Source of the DNA: Siphonodentalium dalli
Lineage: Eukaryota > Mollusca > Scaphopoda > Gadilida > Siphonodentaliidae
NCBI GenBank assembly: GCA_032622095.1
Contig: CP136064.1
Location: 273,567,614 to 273,631,613 of the forward strand
DNA: 64,000 nucleotides
Direction of reading: 5' to 3'
The position numbers and the translations under genes were made by a program. Position 1 is the stretch's first letter. Every line of letters begins with the position of its first letter. Positions 20,801 through 32,285 of the stretch are shown here, piece after piece. Under the pieces are notes generated by a model. It was given only the letters and a program-made list of their open reading frames with translations, was not told the origin of the DNA and ran no database searches.

Positions 20801-23027
20801 TCGCAACTAGCATATACTTTGGTCCAGTGTGATATCACATGTTGTTTTATGGTGACCTTTAACTAATATAAACGATGTCTTGTTCATTTATAACAGCAGT
20901 CATGTTTCTATACGCTGACACTTGTACTCGAAGAAATTATTATTTTATTTTAATGTTAGGAGATGTCTTCCCTTAAGCATCTACTTTGGGACACATTCTG
21001 AAGCGGGCAACAAGCAAAATCGGATGCGTCATATAATCACCTTTAATTTGATAAATAAAAACCTTTGTTGGAGGGGGTGCAGCCAACTTATAAACTAGAG
21101 GCTTTATGAGAATTGGCCCACGGATTATATGTGGAGAATGGAACTCAATATCCATAATATGATTGGTGCATACTGGCGTGGTTAAGCTTGAACCTTCACG
21201 GCACTTTTATCGTACTAGTCTTGTGGCCAATGACATGAGTGAGCCTCAGATTAACTCGAATGGATATTTCCAGAGTTCCAAAAGCTGTACAACATAAAAT
21301 GCTGTCATGCCCCAGTAAAACAGTAGATAATTTGATCAAAGCACCCTCAAAGGAAGATACATTGGGCTGTCGGTACAATGTACGGTTGAGAAATATCAAA
21401 GTATGCACAGGAAAATTGTTGCTTGTAAGCAATATATATTTCCGGAGAAAATGTGGTCACGGTGGAATAAATCTGAAGATGCACAGGAAGAGTCTATGAT
21501 ATCAGTTTCTCTGAATCAGTTGTTCGCCCATGGAACATCCCAATTGGGGTGATCTAAATAAATTGTGGTCAAATCACGGGGCATAATAATTATGACACTG
21601 GCACCAAATGACTATCTCCACTCTTGTAGTATATTTAAATACTCAACTATAAGTCGTGATGGAAACAAAATACCGGAGTCAGAATTTGGGTTTAGGAGAG
21701 AATGCACTTCTATGACCTATTTTAATATTCTAAGTGCAGATGCCTATAACAACTTTTTCACATCTGGACCTCTGTCCATGATCTTTCTGAAATACACAGG
21801 TTGCTGAATAAATTATGGTATTTAATTTTATTGCACGTCCGGTTTTCAAAGATTGCGGTAGAGATAAAAGACAAATTTACCAGGAGAAAGCTGGCAACTT
21901 TGAAGATTCAACGTGAATTTACATGTACAGAGCATTGAAGGACCATTGTATATAATGATATATATGGCATGTTGAAACAAGCACCATCACAATTTGAAAG
22001 TCTCCACTATATAGATAACATGGTTATGCTAAATTATATTTCCCACCACACTTGATACAGACACATGCGTACTGCGTAGATATGCAAATAACTCTCCACA
22101 TAACTCAACAAATGTATGCATTTTGGTGGGACGTATCAGACCCAAGAAGACAAAAACGCTTAATTGTATGTCCTTGTAAGTAAAGCACGAGTTCGGTCGG
22201 TTCCACTCGAGGGTTGGTGATAGTTACTTATGATAGGGTGATAATGGAGGATGCCATCTCAATGTTCTTACAATGCTCAAATGTGAGCAATCATTAGCCA
22301 TCTAGCATTATTCAGTATCCAGTACGGATTTTTACGAAATAATTAGCGTAAACAAGAACGTTACCAGAAAAAAGTTAATTGACTGTTGATTATTTGTTTG
22401 ATTGTTTCAGTCAGTCGATAGACCATGATCATAATATCAAGACTAATCTACACCATTCACACGGCCAGATAATGTTGAAGTTGACCATGATAGTTTTTAT
22501 ATTTCCGTAATATTTGAGCTAATTGATGATTCATATCCTCAGCAGAGGCTCGAACTGCATTGCATCTATGATGACCTGTCAATATTTGCCTCAGTGCTTG
22601 TAAATATTAACAATGTCTCAGACGTATAAGGCTAAATATTGATTTTGGCAGCCATTTTGAACGATGCTTTAGCTATTCCAAAATAAATCAATCTAACACT
22701 TTAGATACATTTTGACTGTCATGATTGATTATATTTACCATCTCAGTACCAATGATATTGAATTGTATAGGTATTAACAGCATACGCTTAACTCCCTCAG
22801 GTCGGGTTCGTTTCACATTGCCACATGACTAGAAACACGGAGTTATACCAAGATCAATTTGTTTCGGGATTAAACGTACTGATACCAAAGAAATAACAAG
22901 ACTAGTGTAATGTCTTCAATGCAGATTCGCCAACTTCACGCGTCAACAACAACATCGAACAAGGGGTACGCATCTAAGATGCTTTTGTCGAGTTTTTTGG
23001 CAGTCGAACCAAACTTCTGCCAATAAG
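17836..23027. other. 5.2 kb without recognised gene
   Basis: A/T-rich sequence between the two duplicated blocks. Open frames of up to 110 codons occur on both strands but none resembles a known family, and none of the missing GH16 exons is present here. Probably old non-coding or transposon-derived DNA. The stretch 22620-22690 is similar in style to the degenerate repeats at 24240-24430 (GGCCATTTTG, ACGCCATCTTGG). Confidence 0.5.
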
Positions 23028-23690
23028 GTGCACAACTCCGCGGAAAAAAGTTGGACGGTGGTATATTATTGCAGTAGACCTATATACCAAATATCAATTG
23101 AATCCGTTAATATTTCAGTGAGTTATCGCACTAACGGTGATAAAATTGTGATTAAAATAGACAAACTAAGACCCATAACTCCGGGAAAAAAATTCGGACA
23201 AACCAGGTTTTCGAACTCGTCCGAGATATTGTTTCAATAGACTCATATACCAAATATTGTTTAAATTGGTTAATATTTCATTGAGTTATCGCGCTAACGG
23301 TGATAACATTGCTAAAATAGACAAACTAAGACCCATAACTCTGCAAAAACAAATTCGGACAAAACTGGTTTTCGAACTCGTCCGAAATATTGTTGCAGGA
23401 GACTCATACACAAAATATTGTTGAAATCGGTTAATATTTCATCGAGTTATCGCGCTAACTGTGATAAATTTGCTAAAAATAGACAAACTAAGACCCATAA
23501 CTCCGTAAAAAAAAATTCGGACAAACCTGGTTTTCGAACTTGTCCGAGATATTGTTGCAAGTGTCTCATTATACCAAATATTGTGGAAATTGGTTAATAT
23601 TTGCGTGAGTTATCGCGCTATCGGTGAAAAACTTAACTAAAAACCATCTAAGATGGATAACTCTTGTAAAAAAAGTTCGGACGTGACCCA
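23028..23690. repeat. About 160-bp satellite, 4-5 units
   Basis: Units each contain CCATAACTCCG, AAAAAATTCGGAC, TTTTCGAACTCGTCCGAGAT, TACCAAATAT and GAGTTATCGCGCTAACGGTG. Successive starts lie near 23034, 23178, 23336, 23500 and 23659. Confidence 0.85.
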
Positions 23691-23785
23691 TTTTATACAG
23701 GCAGTAAATAGTCATTGGGAGCAACTGCCATACAAAAAAGTTTTTTAATCCGTTCACAAATGTCAAAGTTATAAGGCATTCTTTA

Positions 23786-23826
23786 GGTCCGCCCGCCCGC
23801 CGCCCGCCCGCCGCCCGCCCGCCAAC
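23786..23826. repeat. Short GC-rich run (GCCCGCC units)
   Basis: About six consecutive CCGCCCGCC-like units in otherwise A/T-rich DNA. Flanks 23700-24610 hold no gene. Confidence 0.8.
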
Positions 23827-24611
23827 CGTCCTTCGCCAAACCATAAGTCGAGTTTTTGAAAAATTCGACTAATTAGGACCAAATTTAGAATTTTCTACAA
23901 ATTTGTCGCCTTTTTGATTTCCATCATAAACCATAGTAACTATTTCAGGCCCAAATGAGATTGCATTTTGTCGGTAATACTTCCACTGGATTAACTCCTT
24001 GAGATATGTTCATTTCACATTAAAATATGACTAGAAACCGAAAGTGAGTTTTCGATGAAATAGCATGCTACGTTCTTTAAAAAAATTTGTTTAGGGATTG
24101 GAAGTAGCTGAAAACAAATGCTGTCCAAATAATCGTAGGGCATGAATAATAGGAAAACAAATTATCGCCATTTTCAAACAGTAGAAACGGATATGGAAGA
24201 TATGCGTGAAAATGTATCTATTTTCAAATTCAGGTCACCATTTTGACAGCCATCTTCTTATTGGAGTACCAGTTTCCTATAAAATGTAATACAATGAAAT
24301 AGCATCCCAATACTATATACATTTGTATACATTATATAAGATATTGTCTCCAACAAAACGGATTATACTGACTTAGTTCATATTTTGTAACACGTCGGCC
24401 ATGTTGGACGCCATCTTGGATTCTAGGAAATGATCAACGGTTTGAACTCCACATCCACCCAGAAATTGAAGCACATGCCATCCAGAATCACAATCCGCAA
24501 AGAAGGAAAAAAACTTTAACCGATAATTTTTACTTACCCGTAAAATTTACTACTTCTCTTCTGTCAGCTTACCTTTATGTCCTGGTACATGCTTTGCTAC
24601 TCCGATGAGAT

Positions 24612-25075
24612 GGGTTACTATAAACCAGACAGCGCTCGACTCCAGATCCCCTTCTTCTCTAATCTGGTGAGATGGGTTATTATAAACAGACTACTCCGAT
24701 GAGATGGGTTACTATAAACAAACAACGCTCGATCCCATATCCCCTTCTTCCCTAATCTGGTGAGATGGGTTATTATAAACAGACTACTCCGAGGAGATGG
24801 GTTACTATAAACAAACAACACTCGACCCCAGATCCCCTTCTTCTCTAATCTGGTGAGATGGGTTATTATAAACAGACTACTCCGATGAGATGGGTTACTA
24901 TAACCAAACAACACTCGACCCCAGATCCCCTTCTTCCCTAAGCTGGTGAGATGTGTTACTATAAACAGACTACTCCGAGGAGATGGGTTACTATAGCCAA
25001 ACAACGCTCGACCCCAGATCCCCTTCTTCCCTAATCTGATGAGATGGGTTACTATAACCAGACAACGCTCAATCC
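24612..25075. repeat. About 108-bp satellite with GATGGGTTACTATAA motif
   Basis: Four to five units built from GAGATGGGTTACTATAAACA, CTCGACCCCAGATCCCCTTC and TCTAATCTGGTGAGATGGG. The minus-strand open frame over it (24618-25157) is a repeat artefact. Confidence 0.85.
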
Positions 25076-25084
25076 CAGATCGTG

Positions 25085-25425
25085 TTCTTCCATATTGCAA
25101 TAACAATAAGCGTGCTTTAATAGCGCGTATCCCCAATACCAGATGGGCCCTAAGCACTTCACCGTATTACACCAACTGTTGAGTAATGCCGACTCGTGTG
25201 CCTGCTACCATTTCACAGGCACTTAACTAGAGCGATTTACACTTAACCAACAAACAAGTCCCTATTTCTCGTCGAGCACAGTACAAGTGGCCTTCCCCAG
25301 GGACCACAACCTGGTGCGAGACTTGAAACAGCATGTGGCTATATATAGCACACACACCGCTCAATCCGGCCAAGCCACTGTTGCCGGGGCGATCGTCCAC
25401 CGGCGGGCTCTTACATCATGTGTTC
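25085..25425 (-). mobile_element. tRNA-derived SINE, 5'-truncated copy
   Basis: Minus-strand copy of the SINE split at 53005-53300 / 54913-55015. It retains the 3' part (GCATTACTCAACAGTTGGTG, GGGCCCATCTGG, GCGCTATTAAAGCA) uninterrupted, which proves that the 53301-54910 sequence is an insertion. Confidence 0.75.
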
Positions 25426-26285
25426 TTGTGTTCTTCATATATATGTTAATAGACACCTTTCACATAACGAATAACAACAGATAATTATAACAAATATAGG
25501 GTACTACGTCACTAGAATTAGTGTTCGTTCTATTCGTTGTTATGTTTCCATATCCGTTGTTATGATTACGGTTTTGGATTTTCAACAAAACTCACAAATA
25601 AACCATATAGTAATAAGTTCGCGATCGTGTCTCAGCTTCTCAGTATGGGAGATGGCTTATGACCTTACATTTTGATCGCCATGTGGCCTTAATTTGTATC
25701 TATTAGTGGCAATCATGTCATTCGTCCTCAATAAACACGAGAACGTTGTGAAACACAAAGCGCTAAGCTATGACCTGATAAAAACATTAAGTACAACATA
25801 ATCACGACACGCAGAACCATAATCCCCTTACTATGAGCGGCAAGCGGGATTGTCTCACAGACGGACACGTAATCGTCAATTCTGTGGAAAAGTATTTGGA
25901 CCATGCGAAAAAATTACCACTACAAACAGTTACTCGTAAAAATTATCTGTCGTTGTTCATTATGCGAAAGGTGTATATTAATGTCAATTGCGTTGGGGAG
26001 GGAAGGAATAAATATTGTTTAAATCAAAAAACCAACACTGAACAACATACGTAATTGCAATAGTTTATTGTCATCATGCGTATATATTGTTTGATCGGAT
26101 ACATGTATATACACAGGCTCTACACGAATTACATGATGAATTACATATGACGACGTAGCAGCGAAGTTCTCATGATATCCACCAGTGTGAATGTCTGTTA
26201 CCATATCAGACATTATTATGTATCGCCTGTATTCAACTGTATATCTATATTTAACTACTATAGTTGACAGTGACAAAATAAACTA

Positions 26286-26501
26286 CAGTAATGCCCTAAA
26301 TAATCGACTCCTTAACCACAGCAGAATTATGGGTAATTTTTCAGGATTTAGTCGGAAATATGGCGTGTTGCCATTCATCACCATTCATCACTGAGTGAGA
26401 GCTTTCCGATGAATGGCAACAAGCCATATTTCCGACTAAATCAAGAAAAATTACCCATAATTATGCTATGGTTAAGGAGTCGATTATTTAGGGTATTGCT
26501 G
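26286..26501. mobile_element. 216-bp fold-back MITE with TA target
   Basis: Terminal inverted repeats of about 85 bp, starting CAGTAATGCCCTAAATAATC and ending GGGTATTGCTG, imperfect. Flanked by TA. The duplicate copy shows the empty site AAAC-TA-TTTCCC at 3557-3558. Tc1/mariner-type target (inference). Confidence 0.92.
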
Positions 26502-26641
26502 TATTTCCCTGTTGTCTCTGGTAACTTTGGGAGCGTGCATTCAACTGCACAGCCACATTACACCCTTAATCCAATTTACGAAGAGTCTCCATGCAGATAC
26601 AATTCGTTTTGCAACCTTTTGTGCCAGCTTATTTAATTTAA

Positions 26642-26993
26642 GGTTTAACCAAACCACTCCAATATGGACTCCGAGAACAAGTTGGATAAATTTTAAAATA
26701 GATGAAAAATGGCCCAAACTTTACAGAAGTGGCTAAAACCAACTATAATTTCTCTTATGGAAATTATCTGACTGTTATGTCTGTACGTGCGCACAAAGTC
26801 AGATTTTGGTTGGTAAGTAAGTGCCACATATTTTTTTAATCTGATACCAGTATAATGTTATTTACTACATATGACAATACATGTATTGCTAGTTGTTTTC
26901 TGCGAATTTTGTGACATTTTTGACACTTTTCTACCAATTTTAAAATTTGATAAACATCAGCTGGAGGCCATATTGGATTGCTTTGGTTGAGCC
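26642..26993. mobile_element. 352-bp MITE with TTAA target
   Basis: TIR GGTTTAACCAAACCACTCCA / reverse complement of right end GGCTCAACCAAAGCAATCCA, flanked by TTAA on both sides. The empty site (a single TTAA followed by TAATGGC) is present in the duplicate near 3705. A piggyBac-like target preference, but the terminal bases differ from the CCC type. Confidence 0.9.
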
Positions 26994-27344
26994 TTAATAA
27001 TGGCCCAAGGGATTTTGGATTATCCCTAATTATTTAATTCACAAATAGCCATGTTCACATTCGAGTATTATGCAGAGGATATTACTTAGTTGGTTTGATA
27101 TTAGGCCCGATATCATCCAGATGTGACTTCAAATCAGCGAAGATCGAAGAGGTTACCGATGGCTGATATCAAGCCTATAATAACAAACCAACCAAGTAAT
27201 ATCCTATTTATTAATTAGATCGATCGCCTCTTAATACCTCACAACCCCTTCATACGAGTTACGTAAAAAAAATCAATATCTACACGTTATTTGAAAATGA
27301 AGTAGATTCACAGCAGTCTTAACACCATATTACTTGGATTTATG

Positions 27345-27650
27345 ATGTCGTAAAATGATATTACTCGGATTGGTGTTGTCGTAAAATGATATTACTCGGA
27401 TTGGTGTTGTCGTAAAATGATATTACTCGGATTGGTGTTGTCGTAAAATGATATTACTCGGATTGGTGTTGTCGTAAAATGATATTACTCGGATTGGTGT
27501 TGTCGTAAAATGATATTACTCGGATTGGTGTTGTCGTAAAATGATATTACTCGGATTGGTGTTGTCGTAAAATGATATTACTCGGATTGGTGTTGTCGTA
27601 AAATGATATTACTCGGATTGGTGTTGTCGTAAAATGATATTACTCGGTCT
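27345..27650. repeat. 31-bp satellite TATTACTCGGATTGGTGTTG (10 units)
   Basis: About ten nearly identical units. Only about two units exist at the paralogous place 4075-4135, so the array expanded (or contracted) after the duplication. Confidence 0.95.
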
Positions 27651-27823
27651 AGGGGCAAATTGAAGTGATATTCAAATAGTTCGATAACAGGCCGTCATGG
27701 ACAAAACTGTCATATCTAATTAATAGAGTTAAATATATCTCCAATAATTGAATCCAGGATGTTCGTGATCTATTTAGTTGTATAAACTACATGTATATAT
27801 CTTGATAAATGATCTTGTTCGTT

Positions 27824-28039
27824 TTATGGCTTGAGTTTCCAGTATTTGATAGATTCGATTTGTAGAGCAGCATCTTCTCCGTCGTTCTTGTCTGGGTTCC
27901 ACGTTGGAAGCCACTGCCCCCGCGCATTCCAAAAATCTCTAGGCGCCGTCTCCCCCACATTGTTCCATGGCATCCCAGCCAACCCCTGCTCCCAGTACCC
28001 ACCAGTGCCACCAACCGCCACATTCAGTATGATGTAGAA
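27824..28039 (-). CDS. Last exon, copy 2: GH16 C-terminus, stop
   Basis: Begins FYIILNVAVGGTGGYW after acceptor CTTGCAG, continues MPWNNVGETAPRDFWNARGQ and WLPTW, and ends IESIKYWKLKP then TAA. These are the conserved closing strands of animal GH16 glucanases (LNVAVGG, FWN-R-WLPTW, M/L-x-I-x-x-(I/V)-x-x-W). Reading frame is intact. No canonical AATAAA was seen close to the stop. Confidence 0.95.
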   Translation of the reverse strand, partial: FYIILNVAVGGTGGYWEQGLAGMPWNNVGETAPRDFWNARGQWLPTWNPDKNDGEDAALQIESIKYWKLKP

Positions 28040-28263
28040 CTGCAAGAAAGAGTGAAATATAGACGAGTGTTGCCTGGACGGTCAATTAATTACAATCAAC
28101 AATGTAATTCGTGCCAAACGCGTGTACAGTGGCTGTTAGCATGCAACTGTGCTTTTTGAAAGAATTAACCACACTGTTAAGATTATCGAGACATATAGCC
28201 TAAAATTGATTGACAACCACAATTGTTTTACAGTAATTCATGAATTAACAGCTAATGATTAAT

Positions 28264-28441
28264 GCATTTAATATTATTTTCCACCACCTCCTGATCAAAA
28301 GGTGCCATCTTGCTCTTGGCGTTCCTCTAAATGATTAATGCATTTAATATTATTTCCCACCCACCTCCTGATCAAAAGGTGCCATCTTGCTCTTGGCATT
28401 CCTCTAAATGATTAATGTATTTAATATTAATTCCCACCCAC
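28264..28441 (-). repeat. Two extra copies of exon 9 end plus donor (about 84-bp unit)
   Basis: The segment from the codons for NAKSKMAPFDQE through the GTGG(GTGG) donor and the A/T-rich intron start is present three times in a row: once as the true exon end (28442) and twice more at about 28350-28440 and 28264-28350. All copies keep the exon-donor boundary. Confidence 0.88.
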
Positions 28442-28583
28442 CTCCTGATCAAAAGGTGCCATCTTGCTCTTGGCATTCCTCCACGGATTATCGATTCCTT
28501 GTATCTTATCCAGCTCCCCATATTTCCAAAACCCTCCATCATCAGGGTGAACATCGAGCATAACATCACCGTCAACAGATGTC
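28442..28583 (-). CDS. Penultimate exon, copy 2: GH16 HPDDGGFWKYGE...MAPFDQE
   Basis: Reads TSVDGDVMLDVHPDDGGFWK, YGELDKIQGIDNPWRNAKSK, MAPFDQE between acceptor TTCCACAG and donor GTGGGT. FW-x-x-GE, NPW and MAPFDQ-E are conserved GH16 landmarks. Ends in phase 0 and joins to FYIILNVAVGG. The 3' end with donor is repeated twice more immediately downstream (28264-28441). Confidence 0.95.
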
Positions 28584-28644
28584 CTGTGGAAAGACGTCGA
28601 AAGATGCTAAAAATGTTACGACTTGTACAAGAATCATGTTATAA

Positions 28645-28807
28645 TATAAGGATTAACTGTCATATAGACCGTTTTTATGGAGATGTAACCGTGAGGTAAG
28701 TGGACATACTTGTGTAAAACCCGAAGCGTTTTACATACAAGTTATGACGACTTACCTCACGGTTACATCTCCATAAAACCAGTCCACATGGCAGTTAATT
28801 CTTATAT
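28645..28807. repeat. Fold-back element H1, copy a
   Basis: Arms starting TATAAGGATTAACTGTCATR, with ATGGAGATGTAACCGTGAGG further in, pair with their reverse complement around a short AAAACCCGAAGCGTTTT centre. Second copy at 45961-46112. The sequence that follows both copies (about 28808-28960) is also repeated. Confidence 0.88.
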
Positions 28808-29011
28808 TTATATACATTTAGCGAAAAAGCCAGTTTGTAAATGTTTTAAATCGAAAAGTGTATCGTGACAAACCCAGTCCAAAATATCCCATAGCACCCT
28901 TGGCAAAAGTTAACAGGAACAATTGAAACCCGATGATTTATTATTAGCGTAACCGAAGCCATAACAATACACGATATGTTATTATATATACATGCAGCGT
29001 AACCAAAGTCC

Positions 29012-29582
29012 TAAAGGGGTACTGTACGCCATTTTCAATAAATTCCCGGTAATAACAACGATCTAATATCGATATTATATAGAAAAATATGTAATTTGAG
29101 TCAAAGATGTATTATGTAAACGCTCAGGTTATCTTAAAATCAAAGTTATCTTAAAATCAAAGTTAATAATTTGATATAAATTTAATTTATGGTTGGAGTC
29201 ATACATAAAATTACGAATTTCCGACATAATCATATTAATTGGCGGATAGTGGATTGCGCAACGCGTGCCATACATGATCTTGTAAACAATACGGGGCATA
29301 TTCTCAAGCCACTCACTACCTAGTGACAATACAATAACTTCCAATGAGTATATGCGACGAGTATGCATATACTATAATATTTATTTGATACATTTGCTTG
29401 AAAACTGTACACAAATTAATTGACAACGGCAATTTGTATTTTCACGTTCCGGCTATTCTGCCACCCCGTAATATTACTTCGTACTCGTCAGACTTTCTAA
29501 TAATGGAAATCTTATTACCTTAGTAACTTACTCAGAGACTATGAAAACCAACAGCAACAGTTTTGAGTACAGTATCCCTTTA
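29012..29582. mobile_element. R1 element, copy b
   Basis: Paralogue of 16270-16810 within the duplication. Starts AAAGGGGTACTGTACGCC and ends GAGTACAGTATCCCTTTA. Interrupted at its very end by the 119-bp insertion 29583-29701. Confidence 0.75.
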
Positions 29583-29701
29583 GACTGGGCACCGGACTAT
29601 AAACCTTGCCATCGCTCTGCTTTGGGCGTCGTTATTATGGGAGGGCACGTCACAGAGCGATAGCGCCGTAGTGTTTCACATATGAGCCAGGGAAGAGTCT
29701 A
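29583..29701. mobile_element. 119-bp GC-rich insertion with 12-bp target duplication
   Basis: Flanked by AGTATCCCTTTA at 29571-29582 and 29702-29713. The duplicate has the uninterrupted site at 16797-16806. It contains paired arms CATCGCTCTG / CAGAGCGATAG. No A-run and no TIR of note. The long target duplication suggests retro-insertion of a short structured RNA or a 5'-truncated element (inference). Confidence 0.8.
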
Positions 29702-30009
29702 AGTATCCCTTTAACTGTGCATGATAATATAATTAGCCCTACTAACACGCATCTTAGTATATGATTAAAGTGTGTTGGGCCCTGGGACTGGGAGATCAGA
29801 CCCACAAATGCTTACATATATCACATGGTGCCGGACATTTGACCAATGAGGTCCCCACAAGGTTAATTTATTAACGCTACCCTGCATATCCGACTAGCAT
29901 AAATGTATCCACACTCTGGAGACCTCATTCTGTTTAGACTCCCATCTTCTCTAGACAGTATCTTTATTATCAAATTAACAATTTTTTTTTAGTTTCTTTA
30001 CTTCTTCAC

Positions 30010-30960
30010 AAAGAAACTTATTATCGTAGCAAATAAACAGGATCCCACAGCATCATAGCAAATTAGCAGGACCCATCAGCATCATATCAATTGAGTAGGA
30101 CCCAACAACATCATAGTAAATTAGCAGGACCCATCAGCATCATATCAATTCAGCAGGGTCCCACAGCGTCATATCAATTCGGCAGGACCCAACAACATCG
30201 TAGCAAATAAGTATGCAGGACCCACCAACATCATAGCAATTCAGCAGGACCCATCAACATCGTAGCAAAGGATAGGACAGGATATTTTATTTCAATACAC
30301 ATACATATTACATAATAATGATAACAATTATGGATAATTCTGTCGTATATTGTGGGGGATGGCATAATCTGGCAATACTGTCTTCCTGCCATCCCCTTCA
30401 AATAAGTATGCAGGACCTACCAACATCATAGCAATTCAGCAGGACCCAACAACATCGTAGCAAATAAGTATACAGGACCCACCAACATCATAGCAATTCA
30501 GCAGGATCCCACAGCATCATAGTAAATTAGCAGGACCCATCATCATCATCATAGTAAATTAGCAGGACCCATCAGCTTCATATCAATTCAGCAGGATCCA
30601 ACAACATCATAGCAAATAAGTATGCAGGACCCACCAACATCGTAGCCAATTAGCAGGACCCATCAAAACCATAGCAATTCAACAGACCCATCAACATCAT
30701 AGTAAATTAGCAGGACCCATCAGATTCATATCAATTCAGCAGGACCCAACAACATCATAGTAAATTAGCAGGACCCATCAGCTTCATATCAATTCAGCAG
30801 GACCCAAAAATATCGTAGCCAATTGGCAGGACCCATCAACACCATAACAATTCAGCAGGACCCATCAATATCATAGCGATTCGGCAGGACCCATCAAAAT
30901 CGTAGCAAATTAGCAGGAGCCACCAACATCATTTAGTAAACTATCAAGACCTCTTAACCA
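30010..30960. repeat. CAGGACCC tandem repeat, copy 2 (expanded)
   Basis: About 20 irregular units of GCAGGACCCATCAGCATCAT, ATAGCAATTCA. Interrupted at about 30270-30405 by a retrotransposon 3' end. Confidence 0.88.
30270..30405 (-). mobile_element. Short retrotransposon 3' end (LINE/SINE tail)
   Basis: Read on the minus strand it runs GGGGATGGCAGGAAGACAGT ... TTGAAATAAAATATCCTGTC CTATCC, a typical 3' terminus with A/T-rich simple tail, inserted into the satellite and 5'-truncated. Confidence 0.6.
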
Positions 30961-31019
30961 GGGGTAGTTTCAGAATATGCAGGTTCAGAATCCGATCTTG
31001 TACATAATTGTATCGAAAT

Positions 31020-31665
31020 GTGATATGGTGACTCATCCCAAAATATAGCATATACATGGTGACTCATCCCTATATATAGCCTCTACATGGTGACTCATCC
31101 CTATATAGCCTCTACATGGTGACTCATCCCTATATATAGCCTATACATGGTGACTCATCCCTATATATGGCCTCTACATGGTGACTCATCCCTATATATA
31201 TAGCCTCTACATGGTGACTCATCCCTATATAGCCTCTACATGGTGACTCATCCCTATATATAGTATCTACATGGTGACTCATCCCTATATATGGCCTCTA
31301 CATGGTGACTCATCCCTATATATAGCCAATACATGGTGACTCATCCCTATATATAGCCTCTACATGGTGACTCATCCCTATATATATAGCCTCTACATGG
31401 TGACTCATCCCTATATAGACTCTACATGGTGACTCATCCCTATATATAGTATCTACATGGTGACTCATCCCTATAAAATTATATAGCCTCTACATGGTGA
31501 CTCATCCCTATATATATAGCCTCTACGTGGTGACTCATCCCTATATATAGCCTATACATGGTGACTCATCCATATATATAGCATCTACGAGTCTACATGG
31601 TGACTCATCCCTATATATAGCCTATACATGGTGACTCATCCCTATATATAGCCTCTACGCCCAAA
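31020..31665. repeat. 31-bp satellite CATGGTGACTCATCCC, copy 2 (about 21 units)
   Basis: Expanded version of 17447-17605 with length variants in the TATATA portion. One unit has an insertion of AAAATTATA near 31475. Confidence 0.93.
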
Positions 31666-31989
31666 TTTTAAAATTGGAAATTGGTCAGTCTTACTCTACA
31701 ATAAATAACTTAATGCTGAGCAATATTCTTTACTTCTCCCTATTTATATATAGAAGAGTAGGTTATGTATGTCCGCCTGTCTGTTCGCGAGTTTTGTCCA
31801 GACCTCTGGACCGAATTCAACCAAATTTGGCGTGGTGTCTCAGGTGGATGTTATAATGGCGTTAGATCTTTAGATTTTTTTGTATTTATTAATATAATTA
31901 AAACAAAAATTGTTTTGTTAAATTGATCAAGGAGTTCAATCCAAACAATTTTTTACTATTATATATATATTTTTTAATAATTGTTACCT

Positions 31990-32215
31990 TGACCTTGTAA
32001 GTCAGTGCATTTTCTTATATATGCGAGGCTCCCTATGGGGTCATCTCATATATAAGAGAATACCAACAATATTTACATTTACCTTGTAAGGCAGTGAATT
32101 CTCTGATATAAACAAGGCTCCATATGGGAGACTCACATATATATAAAAGCATGTGCTAACACACGATCTTTAATGCTGCACCAGCGCCGCTCTCATATTG
32201 AAAGGGTTAATTCTC
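31990..32215. mobile_element. Remnant of TTAA-bounded hairpin element
   Basis: Contains the TTCTTATATATGCGAGGCTC / ATCTCATATATAAGAGAAT hairpin module and ends CATATTGAAAGGGTTAA, the reverse complement of the TTAACCCTTTCAA end at 36656. Related to the elements at 36660-38287 and 51604-51995. Confidence 0.65.
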
Positions 32216-32285
32216 CATGTTCTTTTCGGTGGTGATGTTTTTACATTCATTTATATTGGTTTACTTATTTACCCACTGTGAGTGA

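Larger units (their letters stand above)
25300..31880. repeat. Direct duplication, copy 2 (3' end of the GH16 gene)
   Basis: Partner of 2240-17835. It holds the intact last two exons and expanded versions of the satellites. It also carries insertions absent from copy 1 (26286-26501, 26642-26993, 29583-29701), for which copy 1 shows the empty site. Confidence 0.88.

Noticed and set aside
20973-21155. 60-residue minus-strand frame as a conserved exon
   Set aside because: No splice signals in the right phase and no recognisable family.
17836-25000. Possible extra GH16 exons belonging to the second 3' block
   Set aside because: I looked for the exon 7 and exon 8 landmarks (GVNSMGST, FHTYVLEW) on the minus strand and found none.
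24618-25157. 179-residue minus-strand open frame
   Set aside because: Coincides with the 108-bp satellite; residues repeat with the unit and resemble no family.
31020-31665. CRISPR-like array
   Set aside because: 31-bp units are directly adjacent, without unique spacers.
2240-31880. Assembly artefact (haplotig) as explanation of the duplicated 3' block
   Set aside because: The two copies differ by many substitutions, private transposon insertions with empty sites, and different satellite sizes, and lie in tandem on one continuous sequence; not fully excluded without reads.
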